From the IMG/VR virus record IMGVR_UViG_3300021511_000003, positions 159,016 to 223,015 of that record: a stretch of 64,000 bases of DNA; one strand, 5' to 3'. Under the pieces are notes generated by a model. That model had not been told where the DNA came from, searched no databases, and saw nothing but the letters and a program-made list of their open reading frames with translations. Source of the stretch: a virus. A program made the translations under genes and the position numbers. Below, piece after piece: positions 47,775 through 56,786 of this stretch (its first letter is position 1; each line of letters begins with the position of its first letter).

Positions 47775-48580
47775 TAATCTATCCTCATATATGCTCCTAC
47801 TGAAAGATCATCGTAGTGAACGATATCATCTTTGGTAAATTGATTCAGAGCTTTTTTTAATCTTCGTTTAAGAAATTCCCCTTTGATGGTTTTAAATGCC
47901 ATTATACTGGATAAAACTTCAAAAATAGATATCATATCTTTTTCAGTTGGGGTCTTCTTTATAAAAGATTGAATACCATCTGAGCAAATTAAAAGAGACT
48001 GGTATTCTGACATTTGATAACGTCTAGTAATTTGTGCATCATATGCATATTCTTTTGAGATTGAAACTGTTTCACTCATTTGTGTTTTAAATATTTTTGA
48101 ATTTTTATTTATGTGATATATCTTATCTCGATCTTCATCAATGTAATATGTTAAATAATAAGGAGCATTTTTATCAAATTCAACAGAATTAAATTCTATA
48201 ATACCAGAATTATTTTTGCATATAATAGCACCATCTCCATACATAAATACATTGATAATCCCATCTAATTCAAATGAAATAATTAGGGTTGCATCAAGGC
48301 AGCTAATGGGCAAACCCAATTGTCTAGCTGTCAATTCAGCATTATGAATTATCCAACTTCCCATTTTATAATAATCAAGATTATGAAGATTACTCTGTCG
48401 ATATTTTAAATATTGTTTAGCCAGATGACAAAGTATTCCTGCACCCATTTCAGTATTATTAGATGAAGAACATCCATCAGATAAAATTAAGAAAGGAGTA
48501 GGGGTATTACCTTGAATTATATAGTCTTGACAAATTTTATGACTATCTCCTATCTTCAAAAATGTATCAGTATTTATCAT
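47774..48580 (-). CDS. PP2C-family serine/threonine phosphatase
   Basis: The 268-residue protein has the PP2C motifs: ICQDYI near residue 18, FLILSDGCSSSNNTEMGA with the metal-binding Asp-Gly, LDATLIISFE, MYGDGAI, LLICSDGIQSF and HYDDLSVGAYM. Each aspartate needed for the binuclear Mn2+ centre is present. It would oppose the kinase encoded downstream. Its ATG follows AAAGGAAC. Confidence 0.85.
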   Translation of the reverse strand: MINTDTFLKIGDSHKICQDYIIQGNTPTPFLILSDGCSSSNNTEMGAGILCHLAKQYLKYRQSNLHNLDYYKMGSWIIHNAELTARQLGLPISCLDATLIISFELDGIINVFMYGDGAIICKNNSGIIEFNSVEFDKNAPYYLTYYIDEDRDKIYHINKNSKIFKTQMSETVSISKEYAYDAQITRRYQMSEYQSLLICSDGIQSFIKKTPTEKDMISIFEVLSSIMAFKTIKGEFLKRRLKKALNQFTKDDIVHYDDLSVGAYMRID

Positions 48581-48612
48581 TGTTAGTTCCTTTATAATTG
48601 TTTATTACCTTT

Positions 48613-48735
48613 TTACTCGTCCATATCTAGCATTTTTCGTAAGGTTTGTGAATTGTGTGCATGACCAGCTTCGCGTACATAAAATTGATATGGGAGGAGC
48701 GCTGTAGATGGTGTTATCTCGACTCCTCCTCCCAT
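48613..48735 (-). CDS. Possible small protein, 40 residues
   Basis: MGGGVEITPSTALLPYQFYV and then a helix to TAA. The frame begins six bases after the upstream stop and has no clear site of its own. It lies in the operon between the 369-residue protein and PP2C. The composition looks coding. Confidence 0.45.
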   Translation of the reverse strand: MGGGVEITPSTALLPYQFYVREAGHAHNSQTLRKMLDMDE

Positions 48736-48740
48736 TAAAA

Positions 48741-49850
48741 TTAGGCAGCCACTCGGGCTGATTTTATATATGTTCGTTTTAGAATTGAAACTGAATGTTC
48801 ACCAACTGCTGGTTGAAATAATTTCAGTCGTTGCCATTTGATTCGTTTTCCTGGCATGACAAAATCCTCTTCCCATTTTACATTTTTGAACCAGGATGGC
48901 ATTCTTTCAGGATTTATATAGTGGGCGTATTCTGATGCTCTGGTCATAAAGCGCAGTTTGGAGTTAACTTTCATTAGTTCTTTTCTGTCTGTATATGCAG
49001 CTACAAGCCCTTTTTGTGTTTCGGGATATATATGATATGTACCGGATCTAAATGTGTCTGGTGTATAAACCATAGATTCAAATGCAACAAATTTCTTTTG
49101 AATTGAATCCCCATATGTATAGTTATGGGTTTCTGGTTTTTCACTTGTTGTTGGAAAGTCTATACCGGCAGCCTTAATACGTTTTATTTCCTTGTTCAAA
49201 AAGGCAGCCTGGTCTGTCAATCGGTCTTCCAACATTTTGGTAATAATATAATGATGACCGAAAAATGATGTCCATCGATTCGGGTGAATGAAATTTTTAA
49301 ATATGATTTTATTTCCAGACCATAGTTTGTTTTCTGTAATGAAACGATTTTCTCTTATGGTAGGATCGAATTGAATTGTTTCCCATCCTGAGTAAAATTT
49401 ACCATCCTTTCCGGTAATTGAAAATGTGCGAACATCACCAACTTTGTCTTCACCAATAATATTCTGATCTATTATATTGACATTGAAAGAAAAGAAAAAT
49501 TTATTGGCTCCAACACTGATAAGCTCCCCGTTACGATTAAATCTAGATTTTAATACCTGATCTTCACGTATTTTCGTTTGAGTGTGGGGTTTGTAAGTTG
49601 GAATGTTAATTATAGCACCACGACCGGCAAGCGAATATAGAAAACATGCTAAATCCAAATCTGTACCTTTAAATATTCCATAATCATCATATGCAGGACT
49701 GGGTTTCCTGGTAAAAAGGTCATAGTTCCACCATTCAATGACTTGATCACAAATTGGTTGAATTTCAGCGTTTCGGTTAAGGATTGATACAACAAGTGGA
49801 TTCGACAAAATAGTTTTAATACTTTGGGCAACATGCTTTGGTGCTGTCAT
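48741..49850 (-). CDS. Hypothetical protein of the TerY-P-like cluster, 369 residues
   Basis: The protein is helical at the start (MTAPKHVAQSIKTILSNPLV), then has LDLACFLYSLAGRGAIINIP and a strand-rich middle with GWETIQFDP. HPNRWTSFFGHHYIITKMLE follows. It is not a family I can name. Its position between the vWA and PP2C genes suggests a cluster-specific partner. The ATG follows AAAGGAAC. Confidence 0.6.
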   Translation of the reverse strand: MTAPKHVAQSIKTILSNPLVVSILNRNAEIQPICDQVIEWWNYDLFTRKPSPAYDDYGIFKGTDLDLACFLYSLAGRGAIINIPTYKPHTQTKIREDQVLKSRFNRNGELISVGANKFFFSFNVNIIDQNIIGEDKVGDVRTFSITGKDGKFYSGWETIQFDPTIRENRFITENKLWSGNKIIFKNFIHPNRWTSFFGHHYIITKMLEDRLTDQAAFLNKEIKRIKAAGIDFPTTSEKPETHNYTYGDSIQKKFVAFESMVYTPDTFRSGTYHIYPETQKGLVAAYTDRKELMKVNSKLRFMTRASEYAHYINPERMPSWFKNVKWEEDFVMPGKRIKWQRLKLFQPAVGEHSVSILKRTYIKSARVAA

Positions 49851-49865
49851 ATATTTGTTCCTTTT

Positions 49866-50411
49866 TTATGGTTGCATATTAGCAACACGGTTAAGTTCAC
49901 GAACAACATTAGTTGCTTCTTCTGCACAAAATTCATCTGGTACTATCAATGATTTATATAAAACTTCTTTTTCATGAAAATAAAATTCCTGGGTAATAAT
50001 TAAACAATCTGGTAAACTTCCTCCTAACTCATAAATAATAGTTGCAGCTCTTTTATGGACTGTATTGTATGCTACTATATTTCCTTGAGAATAGATTGTA
50101 TTCTTACGATTAATCCACTTTATATCCTTTTTAAATGTTCCATCTTTAGGACGAAGTGTTGTAATCAATATATATTTATCTGTATTATTGTGTTTCCATA
50201 CATGATATTCTCGAATTGCTATAGACTTCTCTATATTAACACTTTTACTACCCAGGTATTTATATGTTGGAAATATTGCGATTTCATTATGATATAGTGG
50301 GCGAAAATAATTAATATCTTCAATAACATCAGTTTCTATTTTTTCTACTCCAACACAACCTATTGTTATTAATAAAGATATTAACAGAATAAATTTTAAA
50401 ATATTTTTCAT
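49866..50411 (-). CDS. Lipoprotein, 181 residues
   Basis: MKNILKFILLISLLITIGC is a lipoprotein signal, with lipobox TIGC and the cysteine at residue 19. The mature part reads VGVEKIETDVIEDINYFRPL and is a mixed alpha/beta domain without a recognised motif. It sits in the vWA/kinase operon, so the cluster may act at the envelope. GAAAGGATC precedes the start. Confidence 0.65.
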   Translation of the reverse strand: MKNILKFILLISLLITIGCVGVEKIETDVIEDINYFRPLYHNEIAIFPTYKYLGSKSVNIEKSIAIREYHVWKHNNTDKYILITTLRPKDGTFKKDIKWINRKNTIYSQGNIVAYNTVHKRAATIIYELGGSLPDCLIITQEFYFHEKEVLYKSLIVPDEFCAEEATNVVRELNRVANMQP

Positions 50412-50480
50412 ATATGATCCTTTCTGAAAACTTTTGACATAAAAACACCTATATTTTTATGTCAAAAGTTTCAGATAAAA

Positions 50481-51239
50481 TTAGAAGGTCAAGGTTTGGC
50501 TTGGTGCGCCAGTTCCAAGAGCTTGACTTTGGCTACTGATACTTTCACTTACAAAGTTGGCCAGCTTTGCCAGTTTGCCAGCTGTTGCATCTCCGATATC
50601 AATAAACTGCGTTAACCCGGCATCCTTGCAAAACCTTTCCAGTGAATCTATAACCTGTTGTTGTTTATTAACTTGTGGATCTTTCAAAGCAACCACAATG
50701 ATAACATTTGATTCGATTTCTTCATTCAACATGGCATCCGTATTTTTATCTTTGATTGATTTGGGTGTCATGGTAGATCGGTTATCCATTCCATCGGTAA
50801 TGATATAAATTGCACCATTACAATCAAAATCCTGATCAATCAACCGCTTAGAATATTCCAAGGTGGCACATACTGCATCATACGTAGCATCAAAGAGACT
50901 GGTCATACCATCGGGATACAAAGGAGAATAAGAATTTATGTCGATATCTCCAAGATTAATGAAACCATGAACTTCAATGATATTTTCGTTAAACAGTAAA
51001 ATACGAAGCAGTAGATTTTCTGACCGGGGGCTTTTCTGACATGCTTCAATTATGGATTTGATAGCATCCAGTAGATCATCGGCGAATCTGATTACGCTAC
51101 CGGAAATATCGCACACAATGGTCACCAGTGTATATTCGGTTGCACCCAATTCTTCAATTCTTATAGCAGAGAACTTGAATGAACCAGGTCCTTTAATATC
51201 AATTACTTGTGTATCATCTTTCCCCATCATTTTTGGCAT
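50481..51239 (-). CDS. vWA-domain protein (TerY-like)
   Basis: The 252-residue protein has a complete MIDAS: VCDISGSVIRF (DxSxS), PDGMTSLFDA for the threonine and IITDGMDNRST for the aspartate. The order and length fit TerY-type von Willebrand A proteins. TerY, a kinase and a PP2C phosphatase form the TerY-P triad known from bacterial stress and defence islands, and all three occur in this operon. AAAAGGAG precedes the ATG. Confidence 0.82.
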   Translation of the reverse strand: MPKMMGKDDTQVIDIKGPGSFKFSAIRIEELGATEYTLVTIVCDISGSVIRFADDLLDAIKSIIEACQKSPRSENLLLRILLFNENIIEVHGFINLGDIDINSYSPLYPDGMTSLFDATYDAVCATLEYSKRLIDQDFDCNGAIYIITDGMDNRSTMTPKSIKDKNTDAMLNEEIESNVIIVVALKDPQVNKQQQVIDSLERFCKDAGLTQFIDIGDATAGKLAKLANFVSESISSQSQALGTGAPSQTLTF

Positions 51240-51254
51240 TGTATATTACTCCTT

Positions 51255-51533
51255 TTAAAATGTTATATTATTGTCAATGATGTATCTCCCAATACGGCAC
51301 TCATAATCTGGACTGCTTTCAATTTGTGTGTGACTGTAACATGGGGTTTCTTTATACCACCATTTTGAATGAATACTACATGAATATTCTCCAGGTTTTG
51401 AACCTCTTAAATGTTTACAAGGACCATTCCCTTCATGTATGTCTATATTGTTTTCACTTATGGGTTTTTCTGGATCATCAACAATTACAACTATATATTT
51501 ATGACAGCAATACCCACAACGAAGACATATCAT
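51255..51533 (-). CDS. YkgJ-like cysteine cluster protein
   Basis: The 92-residue protein starts MICLRCGYCCHKYIVVIVDD with a CxxCxxCC cluster. GPCKHLRGSKPGEYSCSIHS and TPCYSHTQI give five or more additional cysteines. YkgJ-type proteins bind zinc or an iron-sulfur cluster, and their role is not settled. It overlaps the nicotinamidase stop by four bases. Confidence 0.7.
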   Translation of the reverse strand: MICLRCGYCCHKYIVVIVDDPEKPISENNIDIHEGNGPCKHLRGSKPGEYSCSIHSKWWYKETPCYSHTQIESSPDYECRIGRYIIDNNITF

Positions 51534-52354
51534 AATAAATATTCTTTAGTTGTACTGACTTGCATTCCTCTTGCTTGCATATCCGCAACAAACTTATTAC
51601 CAATGTCCGAAAATAGTGTGGTGCCGGGAGGATCAGCTACATCAGATGTGGCATCTGTAAGGAGTACCATCTTTTTGATACTTTCCTTGCCAAATTCATC
51701 GGCAATGTCGATAACTGTATTTGCCAAACAATGTGATCTGGCTTCACCGGCAAGTAGGATAACATCTGCTTTTTCAAGGGTGTCAATCAACTTCATATTG
51801 ATATTTGTATCAGGATCTGATGTGTCAACCACGTCAGCCTTAACGGCAGAGTAATGTTCAGTTCGATAATTGGACCCCTTAGTTACATAATCAATGATAC
51901 CAAATTGTTCCTCCCATTCAAGAAATGCATCAAATAGAGGAGCATCAGGCTTTTCATTTATAACAGAACCACCCCAGCTACCGATAAGACAATGTGGAGG
52001 CCAAATACAAAGCGGATAACGTTGGTTATCTTCTAGAGCCTGAACATAATCCTGAACACGCTTCTGAAACTGTGGGTTTGTAGAACGATATAATCCTTGT
52101 TTTACATCTGATACACTGATGACTGTAAATGGGTCGGGATGTTTGCCGGCGGAATTGATCCAGAAAATCGGGTGGGCGATGTCAACAAAATGATGACTGT
52201 CGAGGGTAACATGAATATCATCAATCTTTTTTTTAAGTCGTATTATCATTGCTGCTAATCGTGCCATATCTTCGGTTGCTCCGGGAACATACAAAGAACC
52301 ATTTGGATGACAAAAATCATTCTGTGGGTCAACAACTAATAATTCAATTTGCAT
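51530..52354 (-). CDS. Nicotinamidase/isochorismatase-family hydrolase
   Basis: The 274-residue protein has the triad Asp in LLVVDPQNDF, Lys in DYVTKGSNYR and Cys in LAGEARSHCLANT. HVTLDSHHFVDIAHP supplies the metal-binding aspartate and histidines of nicotinamidases. It would turn nicotinamide into nicotinate, the substrate of the phosphoribosyltransferase at 17028-18194. The length slightly exceeds that of PncA. AAAAGGAG precedes it. Confidence 0.82.
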   Translation of the reverse strand: MQIELLVVDPQNDFCHPNGSLYVPGATEDMARLAAMIIRLKKKIDDIHVTLDSHHFVDIAHPIFWINSAGKHPDPFTVISVSDVKQGLYRSTNPQFQKRVQDYVQALEDNQRYPLCIWPPHCLIGSWGGSVINEKPDAPLFDAFLEWEEQFGIIDYVTKGSNYRTEHYSAVKADVVDTSDPDTNINMKLIDTLEKADVILLAGEARSHCLANTVIDIADEFGKESIKKMVLLTDATSDVADPPGTTLFSDIGNKFVADMQARGMQVSTTKEYLL

Positions 52355-52413
52355 TTTTTCTCCTTTTGAAGTTTTTTGTTTAACTATACAAGAAACCTAT
52401 AAGTATTGCAAAG

Positions 52414-52797
52414 TTATCTGGTTAGTAAATCTGCTTCTTTATTGAAACCACGTTTTACATGTTCAAGTTTCCACTCAGTAAAATAATGTTTTAATTTATA
52501 TCTTACTTGATTGCAAAGTATTAATAGTTTTGAATCTTTAACTTTCCATTTACCGTTTACTTGATTTACCACAAGAGCTGAATCTCCAAATATTTCAATA
52601 CTTTTGATATCAGCTTTTATAGCTTCATCCAATAATCTTTTCAATGACAAATATTCAGACTGATTATTTGTACCATAATCTAACTCTTCTGAATACTTAA
52701 TAATAACGGTATTGGATTTGTCTTTTATAACTCCTCCTATTGTCATAATACCAGGATTGGGTTTAGAAGAACCATCAAAAAATCCTTTAAATTTCAT
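52414..52797 (-). CDS. Ribonuclease HI-like protein
   Basis: The 127-residue protein keeps the RNase H acidic residues: GFFDGSSKPNPG, NNQSEYLSLKRLL, EIFGDSALVVNQVNG and KEADLL. It has the short basic-loop-free form found in many phages and archaea. It would remove RNA primers or R-loops. It overlaps the upstream YkgJ-like gene by four bases. The last acidic residue lies close to the end, as in truncated forms. Confidence 0.85.
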   Translation of the reverse strand: MKFKGFFDGSSKPNPGIMTIGGVIKDKSNTVIIKYSEELDYGTNNQSEYLSLKRLLDEAIKADIKSIEIFGDSALVVNQVNGKWKVKDSKLLILCNQVRYKLKHYFTEWKLEHVKRGFNKEADLLTR

Positions 52798-53279
52798 CCC
52801 ATAAATCCTTTAAATTTAGATGTTTTATTCTCTTGAATATAATATACTACATTTTTGATAATATACTTTACGTCTTCATTTGAATAATTCAAATTTTCTA
52901 ATTCATTTCTGAAACCTCTTATAAGTAAAGCTGTACTATCACTTGATCTAAATGGTTCTGCTCCATAAGCTTTTAAAAAAGCTTGAAACATAGTAGGGAT
53001 TTGAGGATATGAATAATTGGTTGCAGCCCTACTACGTTTTTTAACATCATTTCTCCATGAGTTTAAATTACTACAACAACCAGCCCCGGCGTATAATTCT
53101 TTTCGGTAACCTTCTCCAATTAATCCTGGAAGACGCATAAGACCACAAAAATATCGTCCCTCAGATTCATCCCATTCAAGTTGGGGGCATTCAGTTACTC
53201 CTGGATATAATCTTCTTGCTGCCTCACATGGAGTTTTTAAACAACAATAACCACAACCAACACAAGATTTAATTTTCAT
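52794..53279 (-). CDS. YkgJ-like cysteine cluster protein, 161 residues
   Basis: MKIKSCVGCGYCCLKTPCEA has the same CxxCxxCC cluster as the protein at 51255, followed by more cysteines (TECPQLEWDESEGRYFCG, AGCCSNL). A helical C-terminal half is not recognised. It is linked to RNase H by overlap. Two such proteins in one operon are unusual; they may be iron-sulfur or zinc carriers. Confidence 0.65.
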   Translation of the reverse strand: MKIKSCVGCGYCCLKTPCEAARRLYPGVTECPQLEWDESEGRYFCGLMRLPGLIGEGYRKELYAGAGCCSNLNSWRNDVKKRSRAATNYSYPQIPTMFQAFLKAYGAEPFRSSDSTALLIRGFRNELENLNYSNEDVKYIIKNVVYYIQENKTSKFKGFMG

Positions 53280-53414
53280 AATTTTATTTTTTTAAAATCC
53301 AAATATATGTGGAGTTTTACAAGGGCATGTCAACAATCGATCTCCACGCTTTAGATCAGCCTCCTAATATATTTTTTTTAAATTAGTGTTTGTTTTCTAC
53401 TATATATATAATCT

Positions 53415-53445
53415 AGGAGGAGGTGTGTAAACACCCCCTCCTTTA
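53415..53445 (-). terminator. GC-rich hairpin after the SPFH gene
   Basis: GGAGGGGGTGT and ACACCTCCTCC can pair around a short loop just after the SPFH gene's TAG stop. The following sequence is AT-rich but not a clean T-tract. Confidence 0.6.
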
Positions 53446-53461
53446 ACAATTCCTTAAAAAC

Positions 53462-55267
53462 CTACTCCTTTTTATTATTACGTGATAGACCTAAACTCAA
53501 ATTACTGGCACCAAGAATGGCTGCTGCACCCTCAAGACCACCTGCCTGACCCATAACAAATGTAGTCGGGAATTTGATCATATTGGGATGTGACGATGCT
53601 GCCGCAAGAACTTCTTTTACATATGCAAGTTCAAATGCCTTATCTTGGCCAAGCACGAGAGCCTGAGCTTTCTGTCCAGAGGCAACTGCTTTCAAATAAT
53701 TTTCTTCACCTATACCCTCTTTCTTACGGGCGGCTGCATTATTATCTGCAATAGTAATACCGATTTGGGATTTCATCAAACGACCTTGTTCATCGGCACG
53801 TGCTCGCTCTTTTTCAGTTTCAACACGTTCGCTCTGTGCGATCTTTTCCTGTTTATACGTAGCCATTAAAGATTCGGCAAGTTGTTTTCTTTTACCAGGA
53901 ATCAGAAGTGACGGCGGAACAGCAGGATCTCCAAAACGTACCCATTGAACAGTAAGACCAGCTTGGGCGCCGGCAGGTATTAACTTACGTGCAACTTCTT
54001 TTTCCAGTTCTTCTCTATGATAAAGAAGGTCAAGAACTTCACGGGGGCGAGTAATTTTCTGCATCTTGGGTTCACCCTTTGAATCGGGAATTTCATTACC
54101 ATCTTTGTCAATTGCAAGATTATACACTGGCTCACCTTCTTTATCAAGGACAGGTTCTTCAACAGTGACAACCTGTGATACAACATTCCGCAGGATTGAA
54201 CGATAATTGGGAGTAATGATTTTGTTTTCAACAGCTTCTAGACTCCCAACAGATGCAACAACAAACGGTGCATTCTCAGGTGTAACCTGAACTTGGACTC
54301 TGGAATCCTGAAATACATCCCATCCTTGAACACGAAGAACAATTGCCATATCGGCGGCATTTTCTGGAGTTATAATTTTTTCTTCATGAGGAGATTGAAC
54401 AATCTTTCCATCATCCCCAATTGTCAAATCAATCCATTTTCGAGTATACCCACCAATATATTTCCAGGTTTGAACTCTGGTATCAACGATTGTAACATCA
54501 TAGGCTTTCTCATTGAGATAATATTCACCTGCATTATATACATCATTCCAAACACCACGATAACCTTTAGGTACTATGGGAACAGACAGGTCAGTTTGTG
54601 TAATACCAGTTGGTAGAATTGGTGGTCCTTTATAATCTTCACCAACATTCGATTTAATAACAGCAACATGACCAGCTGGAACAGGAGTTGATGATCCCTC
54701 ATATGCTTCAAATAGATAACGATTTATTCTGTATTCACCAGGAGGTAATATGGTCAACTGCGGACCTTTGATACCTTTGGGGACACCATCTTTATTATCA
54801 TATCCCATAAATATCATTGCGTTAATCATACTACTTAAATCATCCCATTCCGAAGCAATGAATTGACCTTTTGGCATGGGATTTCCATCTTTGGCAACAA
54901 GTAGACCATATTTGCCTTGTTCAACTCTAAGTATTGGTAATTCTTCAATATCATGTGTAACCCGTATGAAAGGAATTAAATGAAAACCAGGAGCTAGAAT
55001 TTTTGCCTGGGGTCCTTTTTCATTTATATTAGCAATAATTCGCCCAGACGGCATCTGATTTCCGAAATAAATACGTTTGAGATGACCAACACTGTTCGAA
55101 TCAATAATAAGGCAACTGGTTGCCAAAAACGCTGTAAATGCAATACCAATTGCTGAACCACGAATCGTCAAACGAATCCACTTATTATTACTATCCCTAT
55201 CTGGAAACAAGTGAGGCACAGTAAAAGCTACAATAATACATATAACGATTAGAAACAAAAGTACCAT
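53462..55267 (-). CDS. SPFH/band 7 domain membrane protein
   Basis: The 601-residue protein has two N-terminal hydrophobic segments (about residues 1-20 and 37-54), then repeated strand-rich regions (PAGHVAVIKSNVGEDYKGPP) and a band 7 domain with DMAIVLRVQGWDVFQDSRVQ and AGLTVQWVRFGDP. A long coiled coil (SERVETEKERARADEQGRL) and Ala/Gly-rich end follow, as in flotillins. It should oligomerise at the membrane. It stops at TAG with a hairpin next, so the amber codon acts as a true stop. Reading through would add about 26 residues. Confidence 0.85.
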   Translation of the reverse strand: MVLLFLIVICIIVAFTVPHLFPDRDSNNKWIRLTIRGSAIGIAFTAFLATSCLIIDSNSVGHLKRIYFGNQMPSGRIIANINEKGPQAKILAPGFHLIPFIRVTHDIEELPILRVEQGKYGLLVAKDGNPMPKGQFIASEWDDLSSMINAMIFMGYDNKDGVPKGIKGPQLTILPPGEYRINRYLFEAYEGSSTPVPAGHVAVIKSNVGEDYKGPPILPTGITQTDLSVPIVPKGYRGVWNDVYNAGEYYLNEKAYDVTIVDTRVQTWKYIGGYTRKWIDLTIGDDGKIVQSPHEEKIITPENAADMAIVLRVQGWDVFQDSRVQVQVTPENAPFVVASVGSLEAVENKIITPNYRSILRNVVSQVVTVEEPVLDKEGEPVYNLAIDKDGNEIPDSKGEPKMQKITRPREVLDLLYHREELEKEVARKLIPAGAQAGLTVQWVRFGDPAVPPSLLIPGKRKQLAESLMATYKQEKIAQSERVETEKERARADEQGRLMKSQIGITIADNNAAARKKEGIGEENYLKAVASGQKAQALVLGQDKAFELAYVKEVLAAASSHPNMIKFPTTFVMGQAGGLEGAAAILGASNLSLGLSRNNKKE

Positions 55268-55356
55268 TTTTTTAAATCTCCTTTTTTAAAATATAAATAG
55301 ATCGACATTAATAACACAAACGTTTATAAAGACACCTCCTTTCATATAGTAATTTA

Positions 55357-56109
55357 TTATTTGCATTTCATATCATTATAACCGCATCCTTCTATTCTAT
55401 GAACTTCTTTATGACAATCTTTACATAAAGTAATTACTTTATCAAGATCAGCACTTTCAAGAGGTTCCCATCTAATTCCTTCTATATGATGACAATGTAA
55501 CCCAACCTCCAACTTATCTTGATGTTTATTACATCTTTGACAAGTATAATTATCAAGTTCAAATCTCATTTGACGAAGTTCAGGTTGAACTTCTCTGGAT
55601 GTAGCTGGTTTATACTCTTTAGGATAATATTGTTGATTATATATTGAGCATTCTGTTTTACATTTCTCCGAGCAGTAAAATCTATGTTCTCCAAAGCCAA
55701 TGGAATTTATAGATCTTATTCTGTCAATAACGGTATGCAACTTTGGTATAAACCATTTACCACAATAAACACATCTAACCTCTAGTATATTTTGATCGTT
55801 TATACATCTTCGACATTTTTCAATAAACGATAATTGTGGGTTGTATGTATCATATTTTGGGATATTAATTTTATTATACCCTCCTTTCCAGTTATTATTA
55901 CCAGAACTCATCTGTGTTTTTTTCATTTTATTACTCATTATTTCTTTAGTTTTCAAAGAACGTTTTTTTCCAAGGTTTTTACCTTTTGTATTTTTACTGT
56001 TTATTTTTTTCATAGCTGGGCAAGAGTTATGACTTTTACTACAACACCATTTACCATTTTTTAACTGATAAATTGCTTTTTGATTGCAACCGTAATTACA
56101 TAATGGCAT
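55357..56109 (-). CDS. HNH endonuclease (paralogue of 38949-39821)
   Basis: The 250-residue protein starts with YGCNQKAIYQLKNGKWCCS, then a NUMOD-like middle, and ends with CQRCNKHQDKLEVGLHCHHI and VITLCKDCHKEVHR. It is shorter in the middle than its paralogue. The gene stands between the SPFH gene and the metallophosphoesterase on the same strand. The last 249 bases are almost the same as in the capsid-region copy. Confidence 0.85.
   Translation of the reverse strand: MPLCNYGCNQKAIYQLKNGKWCCSKSHNSCPAMKKINSKNTKGKNLGKKRSLKTKEIMSNKMKKTQMSSGNNNWKGGYNKINIPKYDTYNPQLSFIEKCRRCINDQNILEVRCVYCGKWFIPKLHTVIDRIRSINSIGFGEHRFYCSEKCKTECSIYNQQYYPKEYKPATSREVQPELRQMRFELDNYTCQRCNKHQDKLEVGLHCHHIEGIRWEPLESADLDKVITLCKDCHKEVHRIEGCGYNDMKCK
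55366..55614 (+). repeat. 249-base near-identical segment, copy 2
   Basis: See 38961-39209. Differences are grouped, as expected from gene conversion tracts. Confidence 0.8.
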
Positions 56110-56120
56110 ATTGCAATCCT

Positions 56121-56786
56121 TTATCTTTTATCTGGTAACCACATCCACCATCTATCTCCGAAACCTGGTGCACTGAGAGCATACCACTTTGTAGTATCCA
56201 GTAATGTCCCTTTATTATAAGTGTGCCAATGACCGAAAAACCATAAATCAGGTTTGTACATATCCCATAATGAAGATAGAGCTTGATTTGATGGTTCGTG
56301 TGTTTTTTCTGGATAAAATTTAATCAATTGTGGTACTAACTCACTTGGGCACGTATGAGTTATAAATATATCGATCTTGACATCTGGGAGATCTACTAAA
56401 TCTGCTTGTGTAATAATTTCTTCGGGAAACCAAGTAATACCAATAGTTCTCATATGTTGATCAATTGACCAAGCACCCCCCATAAACATTATGGTTCGAC
56501 CATCAGGTAATGTATAAATTGAACCTCTTGGCATATAAATAATTCCGGGTTCCAGTTCATCACTTTCTCTATTCTTTAACGACCAATGATCTTCATGATT
56601 TCCATCACACCATAATAATTTTTCTGCCCCTTGAAGTTTTATAGATGAAAGCGGAACACTCCAGCTTACCTTTGGCCAATATCCAAAGTCACCACAACAT
56701 ATAATAAGTTCTGGTTTCCTTCGGTTTATAAGTTCATTTAATTGACTAAAATTATTATGAACATCACCTGTTATTAGAACTTTCAT
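56121..56786 (-). CDS. Calcineurin-like metallophosphoesterase
   Basis: The 221-residue protein has the five metal motifs: ITGDVHNN, IICCGDFGYW, CDGNHEDHW, FITHTCPSEL and FFGHWHTYN. It belongs to the large phosphoesterase superfamily; the substrate could be a nucleotide, DNA end or phosphoprotein. Its start overlaps the NADAR gene stop by four bases, so the two are co-translated. This pairing suggests a nucleotide or ADP-ribose pathway, but that is inferred. Confidence 0.85.
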   Translation of the reverse strand: MKVLITGDVHNNFSQLNELINRRKPELIICCGDFGYWPKVSWSVPLSSIKLQGAEKLLWCDGNHEDHWSLKNRESDELEPGIIYMPRGSIYTLPDGRTIMFMGGAWSIDQHMRTIGITWFPEEIITQADLVDLPDVKIDIFITHTCPSELVPQLIKFYPEKTHEPSNQALSSLWDMYKPDLWFFGHWHTYNKGTLLDTTKWYALSAPGFGDRWWMWLPDKR

